64,000 nt of DNA from Micromonospora sp. WMMA1947 (GTDB taxonomy: Bacteria; Actinomycetota; Actinomycetes; Mycobacteriales; Micromonosporaceae): assembly GCF_027497355.1 (NCBI RefSeq), contig NZ_CP114909.1, forward strand, positions 5,351,001 through 5,415,000, written 5' to 3'. How positions within the stretch are numbered: the first letter of the stretch is position 1; each line of letters opens with the position of its first letter. The notes beneath the pieces are model-generated. The model was not told the origin of the DNA. It searched no databases and saw only the letters and a program-made list of their open reading frames with translations. Position numbers and translations under genes: made by a program. Of the stretch, positions 51,715 through 60,596 are shown one piece after another.

Positions 51715-53193
51715 ATGGGCGAGGACGTCGGCGTGCGTACCTTCAGCCGGGAGGACCGGGCCCGCTATCGCGAGAAGGTCCGGCGATGCCTGGACGTGTT
51801 CGCCGAGATGCTGCGCGAGTCCCGCTTCGACGTGGAGCGGCCGATGACCGGCCTGGAGATCGAGCTGAACCTGGTCGACGACGCCTTCGACCCGGCCATG
51901 CGCAACGCCGACGTGCTGGAGGCGATCGCCGACCCGGCGTTCCAGACCGAGCTGGGCCAGTTCAACGTGGAGATCAACGTCGAGCCGCGGCGGCTCGCCG
52001 GCACCGGCACCGCCGCGTTCGAGGAACACGTGCGGGCCAGCCTGAACGCCGCCGAGGAAAAGGCCCGCACGGTGGGCGCGCACATGGTGATGGTCGGGAT
52101 CCTGCCGACGCTGCGCCCGGAGCACCTGACCGCAGAGACGCTGTCGGCCAACCCCCGGTACGCGCTGCTCAACGAGCAGATCTTCGCCGCCCGCGGCGAG
52201 GACCTGCCGATCGCGATCAGCGGGGTGGAGCGGCTGGCCACCACCGCCGACACGATCACGCCGGAGGCGGCGTGCACCAGCACCCAGTTCCACCTCCAGG
52301 TCAGCCCCGCCCAGTTCGCCGACTACTGGAACGCCGCGCAGGCGATCGCCGGCATCCAGGTGGCGCTCGGCGCGAACTCCCCGCTGTTCTTCGGCCGGGA
52401 GTTGTGGCGCGAGACCCGGGTGCCACTGTTCCAGCAGGCCACCGACACCCGGGCGGAGGAGATCAAGGCCCAGGGCGTACGCCCGCGGGTGTGGTTCGGC
52501 GAACGCTGGATCACCTCGGTGTTCGACCTGTTCGAGGAGAACGTGCGGTACTTCCCGGCGCTGCTGCCGGTCTGCGACGCGGAGGACCCGGCGACCACGC
52601 TGCACAGCGGCGGGGTGCCGAAGCTGGCCGAGCTGCGGCTGCACAACGGCACCATCTACCGGTGGAACCGGCCGGTCTACGACGTGCTCAAGGGCCGGCC
52701 GCACCTGCGGGTGGAGAACCGGGTGCTGCCGGCCGGGCCGACGGTGCTGGACACGGTCGCCAACGGCGCGTTCTACTTCGGCCTGGTGCGGGCGCTCGCC
52801 GAGTCCGACCGCCCGCTGTGGTCGCAGATGTCGTTCAGCGCGGCCGAGGAGAACTTCAACGCCTGCGCCCGGCACGGCATCGACGCCCAGGTGTACTGGC
52901 CCGGGCTGGGCTATCTGCCGGTGACCGAGCTGGTGCTGCGCCGGCTGCTGCCGATGGCCCACCACGGGCTGGACCGGTGGGGCGTGGACCCGGCGGAACG
53001 GGACCGGCTGCTCGGCATCGCCGAGCAGCGCTGCCTGACCAGCCGCAACGGCGCGACGTGGCAGGTGGAGACGCTGCACCGGCTGGAGTCGGCCGACCAC
53101 CTGGACCGGCCGGCCGCGCTGCGCGAGGTGGTCCGCCACTACGTCGACTTGATGCACAGCAACCGGCCCGTGCACGAGTGGCCCATCCCCTGA
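51715..53193 (+). CDS. Glutamate-cysteine ligase-like protein
   Basis: 492 residues, of the GCS2-related carboxylate-amine ligase fold. Typical elements are MTGLEIELNLVD, FNVEINVEPRRL, CTSTQFHLQVSP, LGANSPLFFGRELW and VENRVLPAGPTVLDTVAN. It joins Glu to an amine; cysteine is assumed by family. The organism makes mycothiol, so a glutathione role is doubtful; ergothioneine (EgtA) or another gamma-glutamyl product is possible, though no egt genes adjoin. Good start at 51715 with GGTGGTG. Confidence 0.82.
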   Translation: MGEDVGVRTFSREDRARYREKVRRCLDVFAEMLRESRFDVERPMTGLEIELNLVDDAFDPAMRNADVLEAIADPAFQTELGQFNVEINVEPRRLAGTGTAAFEEHVRASLNAAEEKARTVGAHMVMVGILPTLRPEHLTAETLSANPRYALLNEQIFAARGEDLPIAISGVERLATTADTITPEAACTSTQFHLQVSPAQFADYWNAAQAIAGIQVALGANSPLFFGRELWRETRVPLFQQATDTRAEEIKAQGVRPRVWFGERWITSVFDLFEENVRYFPALLPVCDAEDPATTLHSGGVPKLAELRLHNGTIYRWNRPVYDVLKGRPHLRVENRVLPAGPTVLDTVANGAFYFGLVRALAESDRPLWSQMSFSAAEENFNACARHGIDAQVYWPGLGYLPVTELVLRRLLPMAHHGLDRWGVDPAERDRLLGIAEQRCLTSRNGATWQVETLHRLESADHLDRPAALREVVRHYVDLMHSNRPVHEWPIP

Positions 53194-53206
53194 CCCGGGC
53201 CTCCGG

Positions 53207-54133
53207 TCAGCGCAACGCGGTCACCGCCGCCCGCGCGGCCTGGGCGACCAGCGCGTCGTCGGGCTCCGCGTCGCGGCTGTCGCGGCTGGTCATGACCGCC
53301 AGCACGATCGGCGCCCCGTCGGGCGGCCACACCACGGCGATGTCGTTGCGGGTGCCGTACCCGCCGGTGCCGGACTTGTCCGCCACCTGCCAGCCGGCCG
53401 GCACGCCGGCCCGGACCAGCCCGCTGCCGGTGGTGCTGGCCCGCATCCAGCCCAGCAGCAGGTCGCGGTCCGCGGGCGGCAGGGTCTCCCCCAGCGTGTA
53501 CGCCCGCAGCGAGCCGGCCAGCGCCCGGGGCGTGCTGGTGTCGCGCTCGTCGCCGGGCGTGGCCGCGTTGAGTTCCGGCTCGGTGCGGGCGGGCCGGGTG
53601 ACGCGGTCGCCCACGTCCCGGAGTGCCCGCGCGAAGCCGGCCGGGCCGCCGAGCGCGTCGAACAGCAGGTTGCCGGCGGTGTTGTCGCTGTACCGCACCG
53701 CTGCCTCGGCGGCGTCCCGCAGTGTCATGCCGGTCTCCACGTGCCGTTCGGTCACCGGGGAGTGCGCTACCAGGTCGGCGCGCCGGTAGCGGACCACCCG
53801 GTCCCGGTCGGCGTCGGACGTGGCGGCCAGCATCGCGCCGGCCGCGAGGGCCTTGCACGTCGAGGCGTACGCGAACCGCTCGTCGGCCCGGTGCGCGAGG
53901 GTGCGGCCGGTGCCGGTGTCGACGGCGTAGACGCCGATCCGGGCACCCGAGCGCCGCTCCAGCGCCGCCAGCTCGGCCGGTGCGGGCACCGGCTCGGCGC
54001 TCGGTGTGGCGCTCGGCGTGGATGTGGCCGGGGCGCTGGTGGGCGGCGCGGCTGCGGGCCGGTCCTTCGTGCAGCCGGCCACCAGAACCGTTGCCGTGAG
54101 CATCGCCGCCGCGAGCACCTGCCGTCGGATCAC
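53207..54133 (-). CDS. Class A beta-lactamase, lipoprotein-type
   Basis: 308 residues. The GTG at 54133 has GGGGGAGG upstream and begins a lipoprotein signal ([21 protein letters not shown]; Cys about 22). A Pro/Ala/Ser linker follows. All class A motifs are intact: S-x-x-K in [13 protein letters not shown] in [11 protein letters not shown]-x-x-L-N in [14 protein letters not shown], and KSGTGGYG. Active beta-lactamase anchored outside the membrane. No divergent regulator is adjacent. Confidence 0.93.
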   Translation of the reverse strand: MIRRQVLAAAMLTATVLVAGCTKDRPAAAPPTSAPATSTPSATPSAEPVPAPAELAALERRSGARIGVYAVDTGTGRTLAHRADERFAYASTCKALAAGAMLAATSDADRDRVVRYRRADLVAHSPVTERHVETGMTLRDAAEAAVRYSDNTAGNLLFDALGGPAGFARALRDVGDRVTRPARTEPELNAATPGDERDTSTPRALAGSLRAYTLGETLPPADRDLLLGWMRASTTGSGLVRAGVPAGWQVADKSGTGGYGTRNDIAVVWPPDGAPIVLAVMTSRDSRDAEPDDALVAQAARAAVTALR

Positions 54134-54316
54134 CCGTTTCCTCCCCCGTCGTCCGGACCACGCCGTTCTCGGATCATTGTCGCTGATCCCGGTCGGGCCG
54201 GTGCTCGCCGCCTGGGCCGGCCCTGTGGCTCGCGCCTCGGCCGGCACCGTGGCTCGCCGCCTCGGCGGGCCCTGTGGCTCGCCGCCTCGGCCGGCAGGGC
54301 GGTCCGACGGGGCAGG

Positions 54317-54925
54317 TCAGCCCGCGATGACGGTGAACGTGACCGCGCCCGCCGCGGCCAGCGGCAGCGCCACCGCAGCGGCGAGCAGCCGCACCCGGGC
54401 GGACCGGCCGATCAGCACCACCAGCAGCGCGGCGAGCCCGAGGTCGATGGCGACGTTCCACCACGCTCCGGGATAACCGGAACGCGACTTCAGCGCGAAC
54501 CGCAGCGCCTCCTCGACGAACACGGCCACCGGCAGCGCGACCCCGACGACGCGCCGCCATCCCTGCGTCCGCGCCCAGATTCCGGCGACGCCGAACACCA
54601 CGCCCGCCACCACGCCGAACGCCATCCAGACGAACGAGGTGAGCGCCCAGATCACGGCGATGTCGTCGCCCTGGAGCAGCGTCGCCGCCAGGTAGTAGCT
54701 GGGCACCGCGACGATCAGCAGGACGGTGGCGGCCACCGCGGCGCGCACCGCGCCCGAGCGGATCCACCAGCCCAGCGCGAACGCGGCCACCGCCCAGGTG
54801 GCGGTGGAGTTGCCGAGTTCGGCGAAGGGGAACGGCACCCACTTGATCCAGACGAAGTCCAGGAAACCGAGCAGGAAACCGGCGACGGGTACGACAAGCG
54901 CGACGGCGCGACGCGAGGGTGACAT
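54317..54925 (-). CDS. Six-helix membrane protein
   Basis: 202 residues, about six membrane helices (VVPVAGFLLGFLDFVWIKW, AVAAFALGWWIRSG, FGVVAGVVFGVAGIWA, AALLVVLIGRSA). It resembles the DUF6518 group of actinobacterial membrane proteins, hedged. An inverted repeat CATAC-TCG-GTATG lies 14 bases upstream. Together with the neighbouring XRE gene it may be regulated. Confidence 0.68.
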   Translation of the reverse strand: MSPSRRAVALVVPVAGFLLGFLDFVWIKWVPFPFAELGNSTATWAVAAFALGWWIRSGAVRAAVAATVLLIVAVPSYYLAATLLQGDDIAVIWALTSFVWMAFGVVAGVVFGVAGIWARTQGWRRVVGVALPVAVFVEEALRFALKSRSGYPGAWWNVAIDLGLAALLVVLIGRSARVRLLAAAVALPLAAAGAVTFTVIAG

Positions 54926-54938
54926 GCGCCGGAGCTTA

Positions 54939-54951
54939 CATACTCGGTATG
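54939..54951. promoter_or_regulatory. Operator-like palindrome CATACTCGGTATG
   Basis: Perfect 5-bp arms CATAC/GTATG with a 3-base centre, between the XRE gene end and the membrane-protein start. Confidence 0.4.
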
Positions 54952-54973
54952 CTCCCTTCGCCGACAGGGCGAC

Positions 54974-55264
54974 CTACGAGGCCAGACGCCGCTCCGACGG
55001 TGCGAGACGGACCGCGGTGTCGGACCGGTTGATCTCGGACCACACCTCGTCGAGGGAGAGGCCGAGGACGTCGGCGATGGCGGCGATGGTGGGGAACGCC
55101 GGCGTGGCGACACGGCCGGACTCGATCTTCCGGAGGGTCTCCGGGGAGACTCCGGCGTCGAGCGCGGTGAGCAGCATCGAACGCTCACCCCGGGCGCGGC
55201 GCAGGAGCGCGCCGAGGCGCTGCCCGCGCTCGACCTCGGCAGGAGTGAGGGGCAACCGGACCAT
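54974..55264 (-). CDS. XRE-family helix-turn-helix regulator
   Basis: 96 residues, a single HTH_3 domain (about 15-75: LGALLRRARGERSMLLTALDAGVSPETLRKIESG...). Divergent from a type I methionine aminopeptidase, a pairing seen widely in actinobacteria. Probably represses one or both from the direct repeats in between. Confidence 0.88.
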   Translation of the reverse strand: MVRLPLTPAEVERGQRLGALLRRARGERSMLLTALDAGVSPETLRKIESGRVATPAFPTIAAIADVLGLSLDEVWSEINRSDTAVRLAPSERRLAS

Positions 55265-55279
55265 GCCAGGATTCTAATA

Positions 55280-55301
55280 CCGGGATAACATGGCCGGGAT
55301 A
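55280..55301. promoter_or_regulatory. Direct repeat CCGGGATA between XRE and map
   Basis: CCGGGATA at 55280-55287 and 55294-55301, 14-base period, in the 69-bp divergent region. Candidate XRE operator. Confidence 0.5.
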
Positions 55302-55333
55302 CTTATTGGTCGCGCGAGTGGAAGGCGCCCTGC

Positions 55334-56107
55334 ATGATCGAGATCCTGAGCCCCACCGACGTACGGCGGGCGCGGGACACCGGCGCCCTGGTCGCCCACA
55401 TCCTGCGGACGCTTCGGAGCAGCACCACCGTCGGCACGAACCTGCTCGACATCGACAGGCAGGCGCAACGCATGATCGTCGAGGCCGGGGCGCAGTCCTG
55501 CTACGTCGACTACGAGCCGTCGTTCGGGCGCGGGCCGTTCGGCCACTACATCTGCACCTCGGTCAACGACGCGGTCCTGCACGGGCTGCCGCACGACTAC
55601 GCGCTCGCCGACGGCGACCTGCTCAGCCTCGACCTGGCCGTCTCGCTGGGCGGGGTGGTGGCCGACTCCGCGATCAGCTTCATCGTCGGGGACGCCCGGC
55701 CCGCGGAGAGCGTCGCGCTCATCGACGCGACCGAGCGGGCGTTGCGCGCCGGGATCGCCGCGGCCCGTCCCGGCGCCCGCGTCGGCGACCTGTCGTACGC
55801 CATCGGCTCGGTCCTCACCGAAGCCGGATACTCGGTGAACACCGAGTTCGGCGGCCACGGCGTCGGGTCGACGATGCACCAGGACCCGCACGTGTCGAAC
55901 ACCGGGCGACCCGGGCGCGGCTACACGCTGCGTCCCGGGCTGCTCCTGGCGCTGGAGCCGTGGGTGATGGCGGACACCGCCACGCTCGTCACCGACGCCG
56001 ACGGGTGGACGCTGCGCAGCGCGACCGGCTGCCGCACCGCGCACAGCGAGCACACCATCGCCATCACCGACGACGGCGCGGAGATCCTGACGCTGCCGAG
56101 GTCCTGA
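55334..56107 (+). CDS. map: Type I methionine aminopeptidase
   Basis: 257 residues, pita-bread fold, removes N-terminal Met. Metal ligands visible: LLSLDLAVSLGGVVADSA, GHGVGSTMHQDP, LALEPWV and SEHTIAI. It is probably an additional copy, not housekeeping, given its dedicated XRE regulator and distance from ribosomal genes. Confidence 0.92.
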   Translation: MIEILSPTDVRRARDTGALVAHILRTLRSSTTVGTNLLDIDRQAQRMIVEAGAQSCYVDYEPSFGRGPFGHYICTSVNDAVLHGLPHDYALADGDLLSLDLAVSLGGVVADSAISFIVGDARPAESVALIDATERALRAGIAAARPGARVGDLSYAIGSVLTEAGYSVNTEFGGHGVGSTMHQDPHVSNTGRPGRGYTLRPGLLLALEPWVMADTATLVTDADGWTLRSATGCRTAHSEHTIAITDDGAEILTLPRS

Positions 56108-56128
56108 CCCGGGCCCGACCCCGGGTCA
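56105..56128. terminator. Hairpin at the end of map
   Basis: TGACCCGGG (56105-56113) and complement (56120-56128), 6-nt loop, overlapping the map stop and facing the convergent gene. Confidence 0.5.
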
Positions 56129-56138
56129 GCGGCCTCGG

Positions 56139-56786
56139 TCACGCGGGCGCGCACCGCTCCCGCAGGGTCGGGACTCCGGGCCCGGTGAGGTCGTCGCAGT
56201 ACGCGGCCCGCCCGGCCATCGCCATCATCAGCGCGACAGTGGTGCCGCTGACCAGCGGGCCGGCGCCGGCGGTGAACGGCCCGTCGGTCGCCTCCACCCG
56301 CAGGCCCTCGATCGCGCTGCGCCCGGCCACCGTGAAGTCCCGCCCGGCGTAGAACCGGGCAACGGGCGTGACGGCCTCGACCGAGGGCGTCCGGGTCAGG
56401 CCGAGCGGCCGCCGGATGTCCTGGGCGTGCACGACCACCTCACCGAGCCACGCCTCGGTCGGCCCGAACGTGGACGTGGTGCTGCCGATGATCCGGCGGA
56501 ACCGGTCGAGCGTCTCCCCCGGGTCGGCGCCCCGGCGCTCGGCCAGCCGGCGGTCGTTGTGCAGGTCGAAGTCGAACCGGGCGCCGAGCACACTGGCGAC
56601 CCAGCGGGCCCGGCCGACGCTCGCCGCCGCCGTCAGGTGCGCGAGCGTCTCCTCCACCGTCCACCTGCCGCACAGCGAGGGCCGGGCCCACCGCGCCGGG
56701 TCGAGATCGGCGAGGTCGTCGGCCAGGGCGGCGCGCTCGGCGTGCGCGAGCGCCCACAGCTCACGGCGGGTCAGCGTGTCGGACAT
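56139..56786 (-). CDS. Maleylpyruvate isomerase-family mycothiol-dependent enzyme
   Basis: 215 residues, DinB-like four-helix metal-binding fold. N-terminal LCGRWTVEETLAHLTAA and VVVHAQDIRRPLG supply typical His ligands. The family uses mycothiol as a thiol cofactor, consistent with mshC here. Substrate unknown. Confidence 0.87.
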   Translation of the reverse strand: MSDTLTRRELWALAHAERAALADDLADLDPARWARPSLCGRWTVEETLAHLTAAASVGRARWVASVLGARFDFDLHNDRRLAERRGADPGETLDRFRRIIGSTTSTFGPTEAWLGEVVVHAQDIRRPLGLTRTPSVEAVTPVARFYAGRDFTVAGRSAIEGLRVEATDGPFTAGAGPLVSGTTVALMMAMAGRAAYCDDLTGPGVPTLRERCAPA

Positions 56787-56857
56787 GAAACCTCCAGGGT
56801 CGGGCCGTCGGAGGTAGGACCGCGCTGCCTGGACGAACTCACCGCTCCCCGCTCCGC

Positions 56858-56927
56858 CGATCTTGGAGTTGTGGTGGTTCGCGAACCGGACATGTGCGAC
56901 CTTCGAGGCGCCACAAGTCCAAGATCG
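56858..56927. repeat. Nested intergenic palindrome, CGATCTTG family, copy 2
   Basis: Outer arms 56858-56874 and 56911-56927 (CGATCTTGGAGTTGTGG with one mismatch) enclose a perfect 12-bp palindrome GGTTCGCGAACC (56876-56887). It lies upstream of both neighbours, so termination is less obvious. Confidence 0.7.
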
Positions 56928-56982
56928 ACGCCGACGCCGCCGGGCTGCACGTTTGCTGCACGTCCGCTGAACGCTCGCCGGT

Positions 56983-57021
56983 GACGCTTCTCGTACACAT
57001 CAACCGCAAGGGAGAAGCGTC
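56983..57021 (+). promoter_or_regulatory. 5' UTR hairpin covering the RTX Shine-Dalgarno
   Basis: GACGCTTCTC (56983-56992) pairs perfectly with GAGAAGCGTC (57012-57021), 19-nt loop, ending at the base before the ATG. The pairing buries the GGGAGAAG Shine-Dalgarno. Confidence 0.6.
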
Positions 57022-57642
57022 ATGTCACACCGGTACCTCTCCACCGCCCGTACCGCCGCCTCGGTGATCGGGGCGCTCGTCCTGGCCGCCGCGGGCCTGG
57101 CCGGCGGCACCACCCCGGCGTCGGCGGCCTACATCGTCCCCCCCGACTGCGGCCCCTACTCCGGGGCACCGGTGCCGTTCGGATACGACCCGCAGTACGT
57201 GCCCGTCGGCGGGCTCTACACCAGCACCAACAGCAACGGCCCGGAGTTCATCATCGGCACAACCGGTTCCGACGTCATCGTCGGAAGCGTCTACGACGAC
57301 GTCATCTGCGGGCTCGCCGGCAGCGACAGCATCCAGGCCAACAGCGGCGACGACATCGTCTACGGCGGCTTTCACGGCGACGACATCTGGGGCGACCTGG
57401 GCAACGACAACCTCCACGGCGACGGTGGCGTCGACACCATCCACGGCGACCGCTTCATCGGGCCCAGCGCCCTGGACGGCGACGACCGCGTGGACGGCGG
57501 CAGCAACGACGACCACCTCTTCGGCGACCAGGGCGTGGACACCCTGGTCGGCGGCCCCGGCTGGGACGACGGCAACTGCGGCCCGGACGCGGTGATCGAC
57601 GATTTCCGGCCCACGCTGGATCTCCCGATCAACTGCCCGTGA
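57022..57642 (+). CDS. Secreted RTX-type calcium-binding protein
   Basis: 206 residues. A Sec signal peptide with a hydrophobic core and ASA cleavage site (about residue 36), then glycine-aspartate nonapeptide-like repeats (GTTGSDVIVG; NSGDDIVYGG; GNDNLHGDGG; GVDTLVGGPG). Small calcium-binding extracellular protein; no enzymatic domain. The N-terminal Cys pair may be a disulfide. Translation may be controlled by the SD-blocking hairpin. Confidence 0.9.
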   Translation: MSHRYLSTARTAASVIGALVLAAAGLAGGTTPASAAYIVPPDCGPYSGAPVPFGYDPQYVPVGGLYTSTNSNGPEFIIGTTGSDVIVGSVYDDVICGLAGSDSIQANSGDDIVYGGFHGDDIWGDLGNDNLHGDGGVDTIHGDRFIGPSALDGDDRVDGGSNDDHLFGDQGVDTLVGGPGWDDGNCGPDAVIDDFRPTLDLPINCP

Positions 57643-57656
57643 TCCCGCCGGCACGG

Positions 57657-57691
57657 CGGTCCGCGCACCGGGAGACCGGGAACGCGGACCG
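57657..57691 (+). terminator. Hairpin after the RTX gene
   Basis: CGGTCCGCG (57657-57665) and its complement (57683-57691), 17-nt loop, 15 bases past the stop. Confidence 0.45.
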
Positions 57692-57763
57692 TCGCGCTGC
57701 CGCCTGTCGGATCGTCGTCACGCCCGGTCCGACCACCACCGTCCGCGGCTACCGTGACAGTCC

Positions 57764-60592
57764 GTGGCGGTGGAGTTCCGGGTGCTCGGCGACCTGGACG
57801 TCCGGGTCGACGGCCGGGCGGTCCGGATCGGTCACGCCCGTCAACAGTGTGTCCTCGCCGCTCTGCTGGTCGAGCCCAACCGGGTCGTCGCGACCGGGCA
57901 GCTGATCAGCCGGGTCTGGGGCGACGAGGTGCCGGACGGGGCCGCCGCCACGCTGCGTGGCTACCTGTCGCGGCTGCGGCACGCGCTGGCCGGCACGGAC
58001 GACGTCCGCATCGTCCGGCGTCATCCCGGCTACCTGCTCGCCGTCGACCCGGACCGCGTCGACCTGCACCGCTTCCGCTCGCTGACCGAGCAGGCCCGGC
58101 GCGCCGAGGACGACGCGACAGCGATCAGCGCTCTGGAGCGGGCGCTCGGACTCTGGCGCGGCGAGGCGTTCGACGGGCTGACCACGCCGTGGCTGGCGGC
58201 CTACCGGCAGACCCTCGACCGGCAGCGACTCGCGGCCGCACTGGACCGCAACGACATCGCGCTGCGCCGGGGCACGCACGCCCGTCTCCTCCCCGACGTC
58301 CTGGATCTGAGCGGCCGGTACCCGTGGGACGAGCGCCTGGCGGCGCAGGCGATGCTCGCGTTGTACCGGTGCGGGCGGCAGGCCGACGCGTTGGAGCACT
58401 TCCACCGGCTGCGCCGGAGGCTGGCCGCCGAGATCGGCGCCGACCCCAGCCCGCCGCTGGCACAGCTCTACCAGCAGATCCTCACCGCCGACGCGGCGAT
58501 CGCGCCGCCGGACCTCCCGGCAGACGGGGAACCGGGCACGCCGGCCACCGACCGGTCGCCCGGCGCGGCCCGGGATGCGAGTACCGTGCCCCGGCAGTTA
58601 CCCGCGTCACCAGGGGTCTTCGCCGGCCGTACCGCCCAGCTCGCGCGCCTCGACGAGCAACTCGCCGACGCGGGCCACCCGGACGGCGCCGGGTCACCGG
58701 TGGTGATCTCGTCCATCGGCGGCGGCGGTGGCGTCGGCAAGACCTGGCTGGCGCTGCGCTGGGCGCACGCCAACGCCGGCCGCTTCCCCGACGGGCAGCT
58801 CTACGTCAACCTGCGCGGCTTCGACCCGACCGGGGACCCGGTCGGTTGGCCGGTGGCCGTGCGCGGCTTCCTCGAGGCGCTCGGCGTCGAACCGGCACGC
58901 GTCCCGGCCGATCCGGAGGTCCAGGCGTCGCTGTACCGCACGCTCGTCGCCGGCCGGCGGATGCTGATCGTCCTCGACGACGCCCGCGACGCCGCCACGG
59001 TGGTCCCGCTGCTGCCCGGCACCCCCACGAGCGCGGTCCTGGTGACCAGCCGACGGCAACTGGCCGGCCTCGTCACCACCCACGGCGCGCGGCCGCTGCC
59101 GCTGGACGTGCTGCCCGACGACGAGGCCCGCGAGCTGATCGTCCGGCAGGTGGGCGCCGCGCGGGTGAGCGGGCAGCCGGACGCGGTCGCGGACATCCTG
59201 CGGTTCTGCGGGGGTCTGCCGCTGGCTCTCGGGATCGTGGCGGCCCGTGCCGCGCTCAACCCGGAACTCGCCCTGTCGTCCGTCGCGGCCGAGCTGACCA
59301 CCGCGGTCAGCCCGCTGGACGCGCTGACCGGCGACGAGGTGACGACGAACCTGCGGGTGGTGCTGTCCCGCTCGCTGGCGGCGCTCACGCCGGAGGCCGC
59401 GGAGGTGTTCACGCTGCTCGGCCTCGCCCCGGGCCCGGACATCGGCCGGGCCGCGGCGGCCGGCCTGACCGCCCGTACGCCGGACGGGTTGCGCCCGCTG
59501 CTACGCGAGCTCGTCGACGCGCACCTCGTGCAGGAGCACGTCGCGGGCCGGTACCGCATGCACGACCTGGTCCGGACGTACGCGGTCGAGCGGGCGGGCG
59601 GGGACGAGGCCGGTTCCCGGTCCGCGCTGTGCCGGCTGGTCGACCACCATCTGCACACTGCGCACGCGGCCGCGCTCCTGCTGTCACCGCAGCGCGACCC
59701 GCTGACCCTCACCCCCGCCGCGCCGGGGGTGACCGTCGAACGGCTCGACGACCTGGCGGCGGCGCTGGCCTGGTTCACCCGCGAGCACCAGGTGCTCCTC
59801 GCGACCATCGAGTACGCCGCCGGCAACGGCCTCGACGCCGCGGCCGGGCAGCTCTCGTGGACCCTGGCCACGTACTTCGACAGGCAGGGCCACTGGCACG
59901 ACTGGGCCGCGGTGGCCCGCCGGGCGGTCGAGGCGACCGGGCGCTCGGGTGACCGCCCGGCGCAGGCGCAGGCGCACCGGCTCCTGGCCGGGGCCTGCTC
60001 CAACCTCGGCCGGTACGCCGAGGCGCAGCGCAACCTGCTCGCGGCGCTGGACCTGTTCGCCGCCCTGGGCGACGACGAGGGACGGGCGCACACCCACTTC
60101 GACCTCAGCATGCTCCACGACCGGCAGCGGCAGCCCCGCGAGGCCCTGCCGCACGCCCGGCGGAGCCTCGCCCTCTACGAACGGGTCGGGAGCCCGCTCA
60201 AGCAGGCGGTCGCGCTCAACGCGATCGGCTGGTACCACTCGCAGCTCGGCGAGCACCACGACGCGATCACGTTCTGCCGCCGCGCACTCGCACTGTCCGA
60301 GCAGGCCGGGAGCGCGTACGGGCAGGCGAACACGTGGGACAGCATCGGCTTCGCCCACCACCACCTCGGCGAGTACGACCAGGCGGTCGACTGTTTCCAC
60401 CAGGCCCTCGCCCTGTTCGCCGAGATCGGCGACCGGCATGCCGAGGGCATCGTGCTGGACCACCTCGGCGACACGTGGGCCGCGGCCGGGCGGCGGGACG
60501 CGGCCCGGGACGCCTGGCTGCGGTCACTCGCGTTGTACGAGGAACTCGGTCACGCCGCCGCCGAGGCGGTACGGCGCAAACTTCACCCGTGA
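57764..60592 (+). CDS. AfsR/SARP-family transcriptional regulator (BTAD, NB-ARC, TPR)
   Basis: 942 residues. An OmpR-type winged helix (about 1-95), BTAD domain (about 100-245), a Pro-rich linker, an NB-ARC (STAND) ATPase with Walker A GGGGGVGKTWLAL (about 318-330) and Walker B MLIVLDDARDAA, then a winged-helix and C-terminal TPRs (repeated ALYERVGSPLKQAVALN...). Regulates antibiotic or morphological pathways in actinobacteria. The GTG at 57764 is the start; no natural-product cluster is visible in the window, so the targets lie elsewhere. Confidence 0.9.
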   Translation: MAVEFRVLGDLDVRVDGRAVRIGHARQQCVLAALLVEPNRVVATGQLISRVWGDEVPDGAAATLRGYLSRLRHALAGTDDVRIVRRHPGYLLAVDPDRVDLHRFRSLTEQARRAEDDATAISALERALGLWRGEAFDGLTTPWLAAYRQTLDRQRLAAALDRNDIALRRGTHARLLPDVLDLSGRYPWDERLAAQAMLALYRCGRQADALEHFHRLRRRLAAEIGADPSPPLAQLYQQILTADAAIAPPDLPADGEPGTPATDRSPGAARDASTVPRQLPASPGVFAGRTAQLARLDEQLADAGHPDGAGSPVVISSIGGGGGVGKTWLALRWAHANAGRFPDGQLYVNLRGFDPTGDPVGWPVAVRGFLEALGVEPARVPADPEVQASLYRTLVAGRRMLIVLDDARDAATVVPLLPGTPTSAVLVTSRRQLAGLVTTHGARPLPLDVLPDDEARELIVRQVGAARVSGQPDAVADILRFCGGLPLALGIVAARAALNPELALSSVAAELTTAVSPLDALTGDEVTTNLRVVLSRSLAALTPEAAEVFTLLGLAPGPDIGRAAAAGLTARTPDGLRPLLRELVDAHLVQEHVAGRYRMHDLVRTYAVERAGGDEAGSRSALCRLVDHHLHTAHAAALLLSPQRDPLTLTPAAPGVTVERLDDLAAALAWFTREHQVLLATIEYAAGNGLDAAAGQLSWTLATYFDRQGHWHDWAAVARRAVEATGRSGDRPAQAQAHRLLAGACSNLGRYAEAQRNLLAALDLFAALGDDEGRAHTHFDLSMLHDRQRQPREALPHARRSLALYERVGSPLKQAVALNAIGWYHSQLGEHHDAITFCRRALALSEQAGSAYGQANTWDSIGFAHHHLGEYDQAVDCFHQALALFAEIGDRHAEGIVLDHLGDTWAAAGRRDAARDAWLRSLALYEELGHAAAEAVRRKLHP

Positions 60593-60596
60593 GCGG

